A stretch of 64,000 nucleotides of DNA. It comes from a virus. The translations under genes were made by a program, and so were the position numbers. The notes under the pieces were generated by a model. That model saw nothing but the letters and a program-made list of their open reading frames with translations. It did no database searches and was not told the DNA's origin. Of the stretch, positions 47,391-56,229 are shown piece by piece (position 1 is the first letter of the stretch; each line of letters starts with the position of its first letter). The stretch is from IMG/VR virus record IMGVR_UViG_3300035698_007355, positions 32,732-96,731 of that record; one strand, written 5' to 3'.

Positions 47391-47948
47391 ATGACTGAAA
47401 ACGAACAAGAACAAAACCCGTCCTGGAATCCAGGAAAAATGGAAGCATTAGAGTCAGCAACTATAACATTAGATTCTGCTGAACCTATTGCTGATGGAAC
47501 AAATAAATGGGGAGAATGGTTTCTCTGGCCTATGGTAGTTGATAATGTAAAAGTATATGATAAAGGTAATTCAAAACCTAGACCTGAATTATATACTGGA
47601 AAAGCAGTATGTTTTCCATCAGAAGGATTACATAAACAATTCTTAGGACACACAGGTGGAACAAAAGAGAATGTTAAGATTAAAGTAACATTAGTCCCTA
47701 AAAAAGGAAAGAAAGGATTTTATACTACATTTCAGACTGAATTGGTCGAAGATGGAGTAACCCCAGAAAATTCCCCAAATGTGTTAGATAATCACGGTAG
47801 ATTCTTAAAAGACTTTAAGAACTTTGTAGATAATAACATTGTAGAAGGAACTAAAGAAGATTTTATAAATTTTGCAAAGAGTGATACTTATAAAATACCA
47901 GCAGACAGCCATGAGAAATTATGGGCAGTCTATAATGAGGGCAAATAA
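47391..47948 (+). CDS. hypothetical protein of replication module, possible ssDNA-binding
   Basis: 185 residues. The central part has many strands and aromatic residues (WGEWFLWPMVVDNVKVYDKG; VKIKVTLVPKKGKKGFYTTFQTELV), the C-terminus is helical. An OB-fold single-strand-binding protein would fit both the pattern and the neighbourhood, but no signature confirms it. Confidence 0.45.
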   Translation: MTENEQEQNPSWNPGKMEALESATITLDSAEPIADGTNKWGEWFLWPMVVDNVKVYDKGNSKPRPELYTGKAVCFPSEGLHKQFLGHTGGTKENVKIKVTLVPKKGKKGFYTTFQTELVEDGVTPENSPNVLDNHGRFLKDFKNFVDNNIVEGTKEDFINFAKSDTYKIPADSHEKLWAVYNEGK

Positions 47949-48224
47949 GCCCATTTATAATCCTCAAGTCTAGACGAGGAAGGTTTTTCAGCACTCGCGC
48001 TTGGTTTTTCCCCAATAAAACCTAAATTGCAAGTCAATGGTGTTGTGACTTTAAAACCATACACCACTTATGCTATCTTTAGTAGTTGGCTGTGAAGCGA
48101 TGATAGTGAACCTTTATTTACCTTACGAGGCGGTCAACTACTCTTATACTATGTGTGCTCGGTCGGAGTCCCTCAGTTCATTACTTGGTCCCGTTCGACT
48201 CGGGAAGCGCGCAATACTACTAAA
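47949..48224 (+). ncRNA. structured intergenic region with tRNA-like T-arm
   Basis: 276 bases without a gene. TCCCG-TTCGACT-CGGGA near 48190-48206 is a perfect tRNA T-arm, followed by AGCGCGC that pairs with GTGTGCT near 48151 or with CGCGCT near 47996. AGTAGTTG and CAACTACT (about 48082 and 48137) form an 8-bp stem; GGTGT/ACACC another. The whole may be one folded RNA, an intron-bearing or minimal tRNA, or a tRNA 3'-end attachment site. Confidence 0.4.
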
Positions 48225-49025
48225 ATGAAACATACAATATATACCGGGGATTCTCTAACGAGGGTCAAAGAATTGGATGGTAATTCTGTTCACTTAACTG
48301 TAACTTCTCCTCCATACTTTAATGCAAAATCTTACAATATGGAAAATGTGAATGTTGGTAATAATGAAAACTATAATGATTATCTTAATAAGATTAAAGG
48401 ACTTCTAATTGATTTGTTCGAAAAGACGGTAGCAGGCGGAATAGTTATTTGGAATACAAGTCCTGTAATTGATAATGGTAAACGATATGGTATACCATTT
48501 GATACAGATATATTATTTAGAGAAGTTGGATTTGAATTTCTTGAAGATATTATTTGGGTTAAACCAGATGGTGCTGCTAAATTAAGATGTGGTGGTTGGT
48601 ATCAGAACAAAGGACGACCAATGACATGGCACGCAAATATCAATACAGAATATATTATGGTTTATAAGAAACCAGGAGAAAGAGAACAAAAGGACTTTGT
48701 TAGTATTAGAAGTTATTACCCTGAAATCCCTAAAGATATGCTTACAGCAACATGGTATATCAATCCAGAAACAAACAAAACATTTCACGATGCGCCATTT
48801 CCAAATGAATTGGCTAAACGTTGTATAGTATTATATAGCTATCCAGGTGATACAGTATTAGACCCATTTGCAGGTACCTTTACTGTGTCCAGACAAGCTA
48901 GAGAATTAGGACGTAATTCTATTGGTATGGAATTATCACAAAAATATATAGATTATGGAAAAGAAGTAATGGGCTTTCATCAGAAGAGTCTATTTGGTAC
49001 ACAAGAAGAATATGAGGAAAAATGA
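48225..49025 (+). CDS. DNA methyltransferase (N4-cytosine or N6-adenine)
   Basis: 266 residues from ATG 48225. Motif IV TVTSPPYFN comes first and motif I DPFAGTFTVSRQARELGRNSIGME near the end, the beta-class order. TSPPY favours N4-cytosine. No restriction enzyme is adjacent, so it is an orphan enzyme that likely protects viral DNA. Confidence 0.85.
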   Translation: MKHTIYTGDSLTRVKELDGNSVHLTVTSPPYFNAKSYNMENVNVGNNENYNDYLNKIKGLLIDLFEKTVAGGIVIWNTSPVIDNGKRYGIPFDTDILFREVGFEFLEDIIWVKPDGAAKLRCGGWYQNKGRPMTWHANINTEYIMVYKKPGEREQKDFVSIRSYYPEIPKDMLTATWYINPETNKTFHDAPFPNELAKRCIVLYSYPGDTVLDPFAGTFTVSRQARELGRNSIGMELSQKYIDYGKEVMGFHQKSLFGTQEEYEEK

Positions 49026-49189
49026 AAATAGACTTAGATGAATTGGTTGAATGTAGTAAATGTGGATGTGTCTTTAATTATTTAAAGGCATCTTATGAAA
49101 TTGAACATGAAACCGATAATGCAAGAACACCGATTTATAATGTCGAATGTCCTTGTTGTAAACATAAAGATAAAATTTGGAGTAATTAA
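49022..49189 (+). CDS. zinc-ribbon microprotein
   Basis: 55 residues with CSKCGC and CPCCKHKD pairs. ATGA overlap with the methyltransferase gene. Confidence 0.5.
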   Translation: MKIDLDELVECSKCGCVFNYLKASYEIEHETDNARTPIYNVECPCCKHKDKIWSN

Positions 49190-49223
49190 TTTGTTATACT
49201 ATTAAACGAGGAGTTGAAATTAA

Positions 49224-49541
49224 ATGAAAATAGAAATGAAAAGTGAAGGATATGTTATTAAAGGAAATAATAAAGACGGAAAGTATACTCATCGTTATAA
49301 TTGGAGTTGGTTAAATCCATACTATCATATTAAGGGATATTTTAATAGAAGATTCCATAATAGAATATTTAAGAAATACCCACACATACAATGTCAAGGT
49401 TGTGGAGATGGAGTAATAGAATATATTATTAAAGACCCTAACAAAGATTATGATGTAACTAACTACAAATGGAGAGTTTGTAAAAATTGTGTTAATTTTT
49501 ATGACTTCCATATGAGTAAAAAAAAGGTGGAATTTAAATGA
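49224..49541 (+). CDS. zinc-binding hypothetical protein
   Basis: 105 residues, basic and aromatic (YNWSWLNPYYHIKGYFNRR), then CQGCGDG and CKNC. GAGGAG upstream. Function unknown. Confidence 0.55.
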   Translation: MKIEMKSEGYVIKGNNKDGKYTHRYNWSWLNPYYHIKGYFNRRFHNRIFKKYPHIQCQGCGDGVIEYIIKDPNKDYDVTNYKWRVCKNCVNFYDFHMSKKKVEFK

Positions 49542-49768
49542 TTAAGAAAGGAGATTTATTAGATGAACTACCTACAATCAATGGTAGAATAAAAGAATTG
49601 GAAGAAGAAATAAAAACTCTTATAAATTTAACATCAGCCCAAAATAAAACCATAATAAGTTATAGCCAGAAAATATATAACTTAGAAGTGGCTGTTAATA
49701 AATTAATAGATTTACAACCAAAAGAAGTGTCCACATCGACACCAATTCAAAAGAGGAAACGTAAATGA
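49538..49768 (+). CDS. coiled-coil protein
   Basis: 76 residues; GRIKELEEEIKTLINLTSAQ and a second heptad region, basic tail. ATGA overlaps at both ends. Confidence 0.5.
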   Translation: MIKKGDLLDELPTINGRIKELEEEIKTLINLTSAQNKTIISYSQKIYNLEVAVNKLIDLQPKEVSTSTPIQKRKRK

Positions 49769-50091
49769 AAACGTGCAATGAAAGATTATTTCACGGAATA
49801 GATAAATACAATAATACTTTAACAAAAGTGTCTGGATATTGGAAAGATGGTGTTGCAGTAATTACTGAAATTACAAGAGAAAAAATTGTCAAACATTGGA
49901 ATTTAGCAGAAACTAAAACTTATGGTGATGAAGTTTGTGGGCACGGTTATGTTTTATACTCTGAACACCACGTTAAGAAAGTCCGAGATTTAATATTGAA
50001 AGATATTGATAAACGGTTTGACATTAATAATAAATGGATAAAAGAAATAGTTACAGATATTATACATTCAAGATTTGGAGATTTAAAATGA
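49765..50091 (+). CDS. hypothetical protein
   Basis: 108 residues with a beta N-terminal half and helical C-terminus (RFDINNKWIKEIVTDIIHSRF). Function unknown. Confidence 0.5.
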   Translation: MKTCNERLFHGIDKYNNTLTKVSGYWKDGVAVITEITREKIVKHWNLAETKTYGDEVCGHGYVLYSEHHVKKVRDLILKDIDKRFDINNKWIKEIVTDIIHSRFGDLK

Positions 50092-50180
50092 AAGGAATGA
50101 GATATAAAGATGACCCTTTAAATAGATGTTCAAATTGTGAACAATGTAATGAAGAATGTAATTGTGAGGTACACAAATGA
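50088..50180 (+). CDS. Cys-rich microprotein
   Basis: 30 residues; CSNCEQCNEECNCE holds six cysteines, matching the 20842 product in spacing. ATGA overlaps at both ends. Confidence 0.45.
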   Translation: MKGMRYKDDPLNRCSNCEQCNEECNCEVHK

Positions 50181-50356
50181 AAGGAATGATTTTATGGGTT
50201 ATGACGAAAGTTGAATATGATGCTTATGGAAATGCTACGGTATTACAATCATTTGTAAAGCCAGCACACGATTCGCCTGTTAAAGGTAAAAAGAAATCAA
50301 TTAAAAGAACAACGAAAAAACCAGCCGTACAATCAGGGGAGACAAAACTATGGTAA
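50177..50356 (+). CDS. small basic-tailed protein
   Basis: 59 residues, Lys/Arg/Thr-rich second half (KGKKKSIKRTTKKPAVQ). Shares the opening MKGM with the previous gene. May bind DNA. Confidence 0.45.
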   Translation: MKGMILWVMTKVEYDAYGNATVLQSFVKPAHDSPVKGKKKSIKRTTKKPAVQSGETKLW

Positions 50357-51519
50357 GAAATATTTTTCACAATGACTCACTCCAACTGTTTAACGACAAA
50401 ATGTTTAGTGGAATACTAACATTGGAGAATGTTATAAGTAAAAAGAAAACAATATCAGTTCCTAGAGATGATGGAACTAAAGATAAAGATAAATATTATG
50501 GATTCTTTCTTGAAAAAGGAAGAGATGTATTTTTCTTAGAAGATTTTCCAGATGATAAGTCAGTATTAGACTTATTACCTATTGTAGTAACTAAAAAGAC
50601 TGAAACCGACTACAATAAGAATGTATTTTACTTTATAAATGCCTATGATAGTGTTAAAATACCAGAAGTAAAAGCTATATCATTTACCGAATTGATAGAT
50701 ACTATGGCTGATTTCGAGCATACTAACGCTAAACATTGGTTATTATATAAGATAATGCTAACAACTGCTTGGGTAAATCGTATAAACTTTAGAGTTATAG
50801 CCGAGAGAGGATTTGGAAAAGATAGTGTAATTAATAATGTTAGAGATTTAGTTGGTGGAACAGCCAATATCTATGGAGCAACATTTGCTAAATTGGAATA
50901 TTCTTTGAAAAACCCACTATTAATATTTAATGAATTAGGTAACTTAAAGACCGACGATAAATTCAACCTACAACAATTCTTACTAGCTATCGGAGCTTAC
51001 TTTAACAAATACACTAAAAGAAGTAGAGCCACAGAAGATACTATGGAAGAATATGATATTAGCAAACAAAGTTTGGGTATTATTTACAACCCGCCTATGT
51101 ATTATGTAGAGAAAGGACAAGAGTTCTTTGATATGATGTTTACAAAGGCTGTTGCGAACAGATTTATACCATTCTATTTAGAAGGGGTATTAAGTGAAAA
51201 GTTCGATGCTGAATTTAATGTTGAGGAAGTAGTTATGACGAATATGGAAACATATAAGAAGTGTATAAGCACACTTAGGTATTATAAGAGCGTTCAAGTT
51301 ATGAACAAATTTCTAATACCAGATGATATTGAATTTGATGACAATACAAGACGATTTGAACGGTCATTCTTAAAGATTTGTGATTATATTAGTGAGTATG
51401 CCCTGGGAAAAGGAGATGATGCAGAAAAGATATATTACGAATTAGTATACGAGTTGTATAATTCCTATACTAAGTATGACTCCGTTTGTAGTGAAGCATT
51501 AGCAAAGGTGACAAAATGA
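50350..51519 (+). CDS. P-loop/AAA+ ATPase, replication-associated
   Basis: 389 residues. FRVIAERGFGKDSVINNVRDLVGG is a Walker A loop (about 154-160) and NPLLIFNELGNL a Walker B. Downstream segments KQSLGIIYNPP and KAVANRFIPFYLEG look like sensor regions. Position between methyltransferase and PCNA suggests a replicative helicase, loader or clamp-related ATPase. It is the only helicase-like candidate visible here. Confidence 0.62.
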   Translation: MVRNIFHNDSLQLFNDKMFSGILTLENVISKKKTISVPRDDGTKDKDKYYGFFLEKGRDVFFLEDFPDDKSVLDLLPIVVTKKTETDYNKNVFYFINAYDSVKIPEVKAISFTELIDTMADFEHTNAKHWLLYKIMLTTAWVNRINFRVIAERGFGKDSVINNVRDLVGGTANIYGATFAKLEYSLKNPLLIFNELGNLKTDDKFNLQQFLLAIGAYFNKYTKRSRATEDTMEEYDISKQSLGIIYNPPMYYVEKGQEFFDMMFTKAVANRFIPFYLEGVLSEKFDAEFNVEEVVMTNMETYKKCISTLRYYKSVQVMNKFLIPDDIEFDDNTRRFERSFLKICDYISEYALGKGDDAEKIYYELVYELYNSYTKYDSVCSEALAKVTK

Positions 51520-51710
51520 TACAAATAAAAGCTATTGAAGATGTTAATGGATTTTGGAAAGAACGTTTTAGTTCTCCAACAAGGAATAAATTCTTTAAAG
51601 TAGAGATTAATGGAAAAGTATATGATAGAATGGAATTAACATATACTATCGATTATGAAAATGGGGAAACATTTGTATTTACACAAAGAGCTAAAGGAGA
51701 TAGTAAATGA
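51516..51710 (+). CDS. small protein with internal W-K-E-R-F
   Basis: 64 residues. NGFWKERFSSPTRN near the N-terminus resembles the tail motif with Phe for Tyr; the rest is beta-rich. ATGA overlaps at both ends. Confidence 0.5.
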   Translation: MIQIKAIEDVNGFWKERFSSPTRNKFFKVEINGKVYDRMELTYTIDYENGETFVFTQRAKGDSK

Positions 51711-51940
51711 TGAAACAAGATATAATAATGAGTAAAGGAACTGTTAAATTAAATAATAAAATTTGTGGAAAAGTAGTAGATTTTTCCTTTATTATGAATA
51801 ACAATGTACAAACAATGAATATAGAAACTAAACGGGATTATAAATTTGAGATTACAATGAAACTACCATTAATTGATAGGATTAAACAATTCTTTGGTAT
51901 GAAAACAAGATTAGACAAAATGTTAGAGGAAATGAAATGA
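51707..51940 (+). CDS. hypothetical protein
   Basis: 77 residues, beta-rich then a helix IDRIKQFFGMKTRLDKML. The QFFGM segment could be a PCNA-binding PIP-like box (Q-x-x-x-x-x-F-F is the usual form), only suggestive. Confidence 0.45.
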   Translation: MMKQDIIMSKGTVKLNNKICGKVVDFSFIMNNNVQTMNIETKRDYKFEITMKLPLIDRIKQFFGMKTRLDKMLEEMK

Positions 51941-52023
51941 GTGATAATTACATTATAGAACAAAAACTTGATTGTATAAGAAGTTTATTAGAGAATATTT
52001 TAAAAGAGGTAAGTAAAGAATGA
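51937..52023 (+). CDS. very small ORF
   Basis: 28 residues, one helix (EQKLDCIRSLLENILKEV). ATGA overlaps on both sides with real genes. Confidence 0.35.
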   Translation: MSDNYIIEQKLDCIRSLLENILKEVSKE

Positions 52024-52727
52024 AGATACACATAAAGAAAAATTTAAAACTATTCAAAGACGCTTTTACATTAATGGATAAAACAGGTAGGGAAATCAAT
52101 ATGATTTTTACTCCAGAAGGAGTATCAATGATTTGCACCGCTGCAAATATTACCGCTACTAAAGTAGAAATGGAAAAAGACTTCTTTGATGAATATGAAA
52201 TCAATGGAGATAAAGAAGAATACGGTATTATATTAGCAGAAATTACCGGAGCAATTAAAAAACTTGCTTATAATGAAATAACATTAGAAGGTAATGGAGA
52301 TACTTTAACTATTATTGGTGATGGAGCAAAATATGTAGCACCATTACTTACAAAAGCAGATACTTTAACATCTATGCCAGAAATTAAATTTGAACATTCC
52401 TTAGTTACAACACAAAATGCTTTAATAGGCGGTGTTAGTAAAATGGGATTGATAAAGAATGATTCTATAAAATTGTTTATAGAAAATAAAAAACTGATGA
52501 TGAAGGCAGCAGCGCAAGTTAGGAAAGTAGAAACAGAAATATGTGATGCTCCTGATATTAAAGCAGAGGTATTTATAGCAAAGAAAATACTAGGTGATTC
52601 ATTGGTTCAAAGCAATGACGATATTACATTATTTATTGGTAATGATTTACCATTAATGTTTAACATTGAAAAACCAGGGCTAAAGATTAGAACTGTTATA
52701 GCACCAAGAGTAGAAGAGAATTATTGA
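52020..52727 (+). CDS. pcn: PCNA-like sliding clamp
   Basis: 235 residues, near the archaeal PCNA length of about 245. KLFKDAFTLMDKTGREINMIFTPEGVSMI matches the first domain (helix plus 'F-x-x-(E/D)-G-(V/I)' strand), and KPGLKIRTVIAPRVEEN matches the C-terminal strand. The usual linker and second domain are present. It tethers PolB and other enzymes to DNA. Confidence 0.85.
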   Translation: MKIHIKKNLKLFKDAFTLMDKTGREINMIFTPEGVSMICTAANITATKVEMEKDFFDEYEINGDKEEYGIILAEITGAIKKLAYNEITLEGNGDTLTIIGDGAKYVAPLLTKADTLTSMPEIKFEHSLVTTQNALIGGVSKMGLIKNDSIKLFIENKKLMMKAAAQVRKVETEICDAPDIKAEVFIAKKILGDSLVQSNDDITLFIGNDLPLMFNIEKPGLKIRTVIAPRVEENY

Positions 52728-52738
52728 GGTAAACAAAA

Positions 52739-53035
52739 ATGATGAAGACATTTAAATATAAGGAAATAGAAATAGACGTAAAGACTAATTGGACAAAGAA
52801 TGGAGAATTATACTTTGGTGAAAAAGATATTAGAGCAACATTGGAAAATTCAGTTAAGAACACAAAATTTAATAAAACAGGCGATTCAACTAATGTATCA
52901 TTCCTGATAGACTTATATAATAGACTTAAAAAGGAAAACATTAAAGCTGAAGAAATAAGATATGTTAGTCTTAAATATAAAGGGTCTAAAATGACTGATA
53001 TGTCCGAACAACAAAAGGTAGAAGAATTCGAATAA
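52739..53035 (+). CDS. hypothetical protein
   Basis: 98 residues, GAGGTA upstream. Mixed alpha/beta, Lys-rich. Function unknown. Confidence 0.5.
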   Translation: MMKTFKYKEIEIDVKTNWTKNGELYFGEKDIRATLENSVKNTKFNKTGDSTNVSFLIDLYNRLKKENIKAEEIRYVSLKYKGSKMTDMSEQQKVEEFE

Positions 53036-53037
53036 AA

Positions 53038-53382
53038 ATGTGTTGGGTTGAAAGACTATTCGGAGAAGTTGAATGTGAAGAAACTGAAAACGAATACTGT
53101 GATGTATGTGAAACATTAGTTTTAGAAGAGTATAAGTTTTGTCCCGAATGTGGGCAATCCTTTTATGATGATTCTAATAATAGTTCATTAGGTTTTGATG
53201 AAGAAGATATATTTATAGAGGATGAAATAGAACCAGTAACAGAAGAAGAAACTGATACACTAAGGAGTACACACAATTATAAACGATATAGACCTAAAAC
53301 TTTCGGTAATCATAATGTAGCTAGAAAAATTGCTAGAAACAATAGAGGGTCTAGTCACGGTGAAGAGAAAACACTATGGTAA
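53038..53382 (+). CDS. zinc-ribbon protein with acidic linker
   Basis: 114 residues; CDVCETLVLEEYKFCPECGQSF is a ribbon, then an acidic stretch (DEEDIFIEDEIEPVTEEE) and a basic tail. Architecture recalls small transcription-associated proteins. Confidence 0.55.
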   Translation: MCWVERLFGEVECEETENEYCDVCETLVLEEYKFCPECGQSFYDDSNNSSLGFDEEDIFIEDEIEPVTEEETDTLRSTHNYKRYRPKTFGNHNVARKIARNNRGSSHGEEKTLW

Positions 53383-54059
53383 TACAAGAAACACTTAAAC
53401 AAATAGCAACCGAGTACCTCAATATTACAGCAGAAGAACTTGAGAAACGATTAACAAACGTAGAGAAACAAAAACGTATACAGAAAGATTGGAAAGATAA
53501 GAAATCTATTTTGGATTTTTATGAAACAACCGATACTTATATATATGATTTAATTGGATTTAATAATGATGAACGAGTAAATACATTACTATATCCTATT
53601 AGTGGATTAAAAGACTATAGAATACTAGATTATGGTGGTGGCATAGGTATTATACCTATGATTTTAGCGAAACGTAACACTACATATTATTATGATGTAG
53701 AAAGTAAAACAAAAGACTTCGCTAAATATTTGAATAGTAGGACAAAACATAAAACAACTATTATAGATGATGAAGACGAGGCATTTAAAAAAGATTTAAA
53801 TTGTGTAATATGTGTTGATGTTTTAGAACATTTAGAAGACCCTATGACTACAGTTAAAAAAATAACTAATTCTCTTAAAAAAGATGGTATATTTTTAACA
53901 ACTGGTTTAAATTTTAGTGTAGGTGAACATATACCAATGCACCTAGAAAAAAACAGAGAATTTGGTAAGGAATATGGTAAACATATAGATAAACATTATA
54001 AAATGGTATTTTATCATATAACAAAGAATGAGACAATTTATTTATTTGTAAAAATATAG
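53376..54059 (+). CDS. class I SAM methyltransferase
   Basis: 227 residues. ILDYGGGIGIIPMILAKR is motif I and CVICVDVLEHLEDPMTTVKKI plus KKDGIFLTTGL are later motifs. Like the 19295 product it resembles small-molecule or sugar methyltransferases. Overlaps the upstream gene by seven bases. Confidence 0.72.
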   Translation: MVIQETLKQIATEYLNITAEELEKRLTNVEKQKRIQKDWKDKKSILDFYETTDTYIYDLIGFNNDERVNTLLYPISGLKDYRILDYGGGIGIIPMILAKRNTTYYYDVESKTKDFAKYLNSRTKHKTTIIDDEDEAFKKDLNCVICVDVLEHLEDPMTTVKKITNSLKKDGIFLTTGLNFSVGEHIPMHLEKNREFGKEYGKHIDKHYKMVFYHITKNETIYLFVKI

Positions 54060-54112
54060 AGGAGATAGAATGAATGAAAAATATTGGTATGAAAGAATAA
54101 TAGACACTATAA

Positions 54113-54367
54113 CGCGAATGGAGAGATAATGTATTTAAAAAAAATAATTATACTTGCCAAATTACTAATATAATTGGCGGGAGATTGGTAGTACACCATT
54201 TAGAAGGTTTTAATATTAATAAAAAACTTAGATTAGATATTAATAATGGAATAACTTTAAGTGAAAAAATACACATTAAATTTCACAAACAATATGGTTA
54301 TAAAGATAATACATTAAAACAATTTATTGAATTTAAAGAGGGATATGAAAATGGATGTAATGAATGA
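54113..54367 (+). pseudogene. HNH endonuclease, apparently frameshifted at its start
   Basis: The frame ending at 54367 reads REWRDNVFKKNNYTCQITN then LVVHHLEGF, HIKFHKQYGY, a complete HNH core. It lacks an ATG: upstream it meets TAA at 54110. A separate short frame from ATG 54070 (MNEKYWYERIIDTIT) would supply a plausible N-terminus if one base were shifted near 54115. Either a mutated mobile nuclease, a sequence error, or use of the TTG at 54185 for a truncated form. It overlaps radA by 17 bases. Confidence 0.55.
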
Positions 54368-55289
54368 TTTAGAAGTTTTGCCCGGCGTTGGAAAAAATAC
54401 AGCAGACAAACTTAGAGAAGGTGGAATACTTACGGTAATGGGAATTGCCACATCGACGCCTGGCCAAATGGCTGATGCCTGTGGAGTAACAGCCGCAGCA
54501 GCCAGAAAGATGATTAACGCTGCAAGAGACCTTTGTAAGCTAGGTTTTGAAAAAGGAACAGACTTAGACAAAAAACAAATGGAAGAGAAATATATTACCA
54601 CTAATTGTGAGACAATAGATAAATTATTAGGTGGTGGAGTAAGATTAGGAACAACTATGGAAGGATTTGGTATGTTTGCAAGTGGAAAAACTAATTTAAG
54701 TCACTTATTTGCAGTATCAACTATTAAACAATTCCCAGAAAGCTATGTAGTCTGGATAGATACAGAGAACACGTTTAGTTCTAAAAGGATTAGAGAGTTC
54801 TGTAAAGGTATGGAAGTTGACCCTGAACATATATTAGAACATATCAAGGTAGGTAAATGTATCAGTAGCGACCATCAAATATTATTAACAGAATCAATAG
54901 AGAAAGAAATAGTAGATGGTAGTGATGTTAAACTTTTAATTGTAGATTCCTTAATGAACCACTTCAGAGCAGAATTCTTAGGTAGAGGAACATTAGCTGG
55001 TAGACAACAAATGATTAACGGATATTTACATAAAATAGGTGCATTAGTTGCTAATTACAACCTCGCAGTGTATATGACAAACCAAATACAAAGCGACCCT
55101 GGCGCAATGTTTGGAGACCCAAACAAAGCAATAGGCGGAAACATAGTTGGCCATTTTGCAACTACACGTGTCTATATTAAAAAGGCAGCTAAAGGTACTC
55201 GTCGAATGGTATTGGTGGATAGCCCAGATATGCCAGAAGGAGATGCTTTATTTATGATTAAAGAAACTGAATTGGAGGCTGTAGAATGA
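54351..55289 (+). CDS. radA: RadA/Rad51-family recombinase
   Basis: 312 residues from ATG 54351 (AAAGAGGG upstream). N-terminal helix-hairpin-helix LEVLPGVGKNTADKLREGG, Walker A GMFASGKTN, Walker B KLLIVDSLM, loop region AEFLGRGTLAGRQQ and C-terminal NKAIGGNIVGHFATTRVYIKK. It forms filaments on single-stranded DNA for strand exchange. Full-length and archaeal in type. Confidence 0.9.
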   Translation: MDVMNDLEVLPGVGKNTADKLREGGILTVMGIATSTPGQMADACGVTAAAARKMINAARDLCKLGFEKGTDLDKKQMEEKYITTNCETIDKLLGGGVRLGTTMEGFGMFASGKTNLSHLFAVSTIKQFPESYVVWIDTENTFSSKRIREFCKGMEVDPEHILEHIKVGKCISSDHQILLTESIEKEIVDGSDVKLLIVDSLMNHFRAEFLGRGTLAGRQQMINGYLHKIGALVANYNLAVYMTNQIQSDPGAMFGDPNKAIGGNIVGHFATTRVYIKKAAKGTRRMVLVDSPDMPEGDALFMIKETELEAVE

Positions 55290-55528
55290 CTTTTGAAAAA
55301 GAATTCCCAAGTTTAAAAGATAAATGTTATATTAAATATTATGATGAGATTATTAATGAACGGTATATAGAAGAATGTTCTTGGATTCATTCGGCAGATG
55401 TTAAAGAATGTTGTCTTGATAAACAACGAGTGAAAGAATCTTTAAATAGAATAAGAGATGCTATACTTGACCCTGAAAGAAGTGGATTAACACAAATAGC
55501 TAATGAAAAAGAGGATTTTGGACTATGA
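55286..55528 (+). CDS. hypothetical protein
   Basis: 80 residues with five cysteines and paired acidic helices. ATGA overlaps with radA and the next gene. Function unknown. Confidence 0.5.
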   Translation: MTFEKEFPSLKDKCYIKYYDEIINERYIEECSWIHSADVKECCLDKQRVKESLNRIRDAILDPERSGLTQIANEKEDFGL

Positions 55529-55677
55529 CATTTGAAGAAAAAATTAAAAAACGAATTGATTTCCAAAAAAAAAATGGTAGAAATTGGACATTATTAATGT
55601 TTAGATGTTATGATGAAAAACTAATTGAAGATGCCGGAAAACACTATTTAAAAAAAGAATTTAATTACAATGTTTAA
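55525..55677 (+). CDS. microprotein
   Basis: 50 residues (TFEEKIKKRIDFQKKNGRNW). Starts with the same MTFE as its neighbour. Function unknown. Confidence 0.45.
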   Translation: MTFEEKIKKRIDFQKKNGRNWTLLMFRCYDEKLIEDAGKHYLKKEFNYNV

Positions 55678-55701
55678 AGAACCACAAAATAAAGAGGAAA
55701 A

Positions 55702-56220
55702 ATGAAAATATATACAAGAAATGGAGATTTAGGTAAAACTAAAACAATTAATAATGTAGAAGTAAATAAAGATGATTGTCTAATAGAAGTAAATGGAGAA
55801 ATTGACGCATTACAATCACAATTAGATAAAGTTCAATACGGACTGAATGTAATTCCAGGTTTTGCAAGACAATCTATATTGATTGGTGAAATACAAGAAA
55901 CGTTACGTTATTTAGGTGGAGAAATATCTGGCAACATTCCAAAAGACCCAATAAGTGATTATATTATAGATGATAGTTGGACAGAGGTATTAGAAACTGT
56001 AATTGATGAATTTGAATTAGAATTAAAAGAATTTCATAGATTTAGTAACCCTATAGCTATGGATATAGATGAAGCTAGAATAAGAACTAGAAAGCTTGAA
56101 AGAGTATTAACAGAATATTTAAGAACAAAAGGACTTAGAAAAGAAGTATACAAATTTATAAATAGACTAAGCGATTATCTTTTTGCTCTAGCAGTAACAG
56201 TGGATAACAAATATAAATAG
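55702..56220 (+). CDS. cob(I)alamin adenosyltransferase (PduO type)
   Basis: 172 residues, the family's usual size. KIYTRNGDLGKTKTINNVEVNKDD matches the ATP-binding N-terminus (normally TGD-x-G), VNGEIDALQSQLD the E-x-D-E-L-x-S helix, and ARIRTRKLERVLTEYL with YKFINRLSDYLFALA the C-terminal helices. It converts cob(I)alamin and ATP to adenosylcobalamin. The Thr of the TGD motif is Asn here. It would supply the cofactor of the class II reductase encoded at 62161. GAGGAA precedes the ATG. Confidence 0.83.
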   Translation: MKIYTRNGDLGKTKTINNVEVNKDDCLIEVNGEIDALQSQLDKVQYGLNVIPGFARQSILIGEIQETLRYLGGEISGNIPKDPISDYIIDDSWTEVLETVIDEFELELKEFHRFSNPIAMDIDEARIRTRKLERVLTEYLRTKGLRKEVYKFINRLSDYLFALAVTVDNKYK

Positions 56221-56229
56221 GTGAAAAAA

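Noticed and set aside
47949-48224. RNase P RNA or group I intron
   Set aside because: GAGGAAGG near the start recalls an RNase P conserved region, but the other conserved regions are missing; no intron core or split gene was seen.
54113-54367. Intact HNH gene starting at TTG 54185
   Set aside because: Such a start would remove the first zinc/DNA-contact part (NYTCQ), so a broken start is the better reading.
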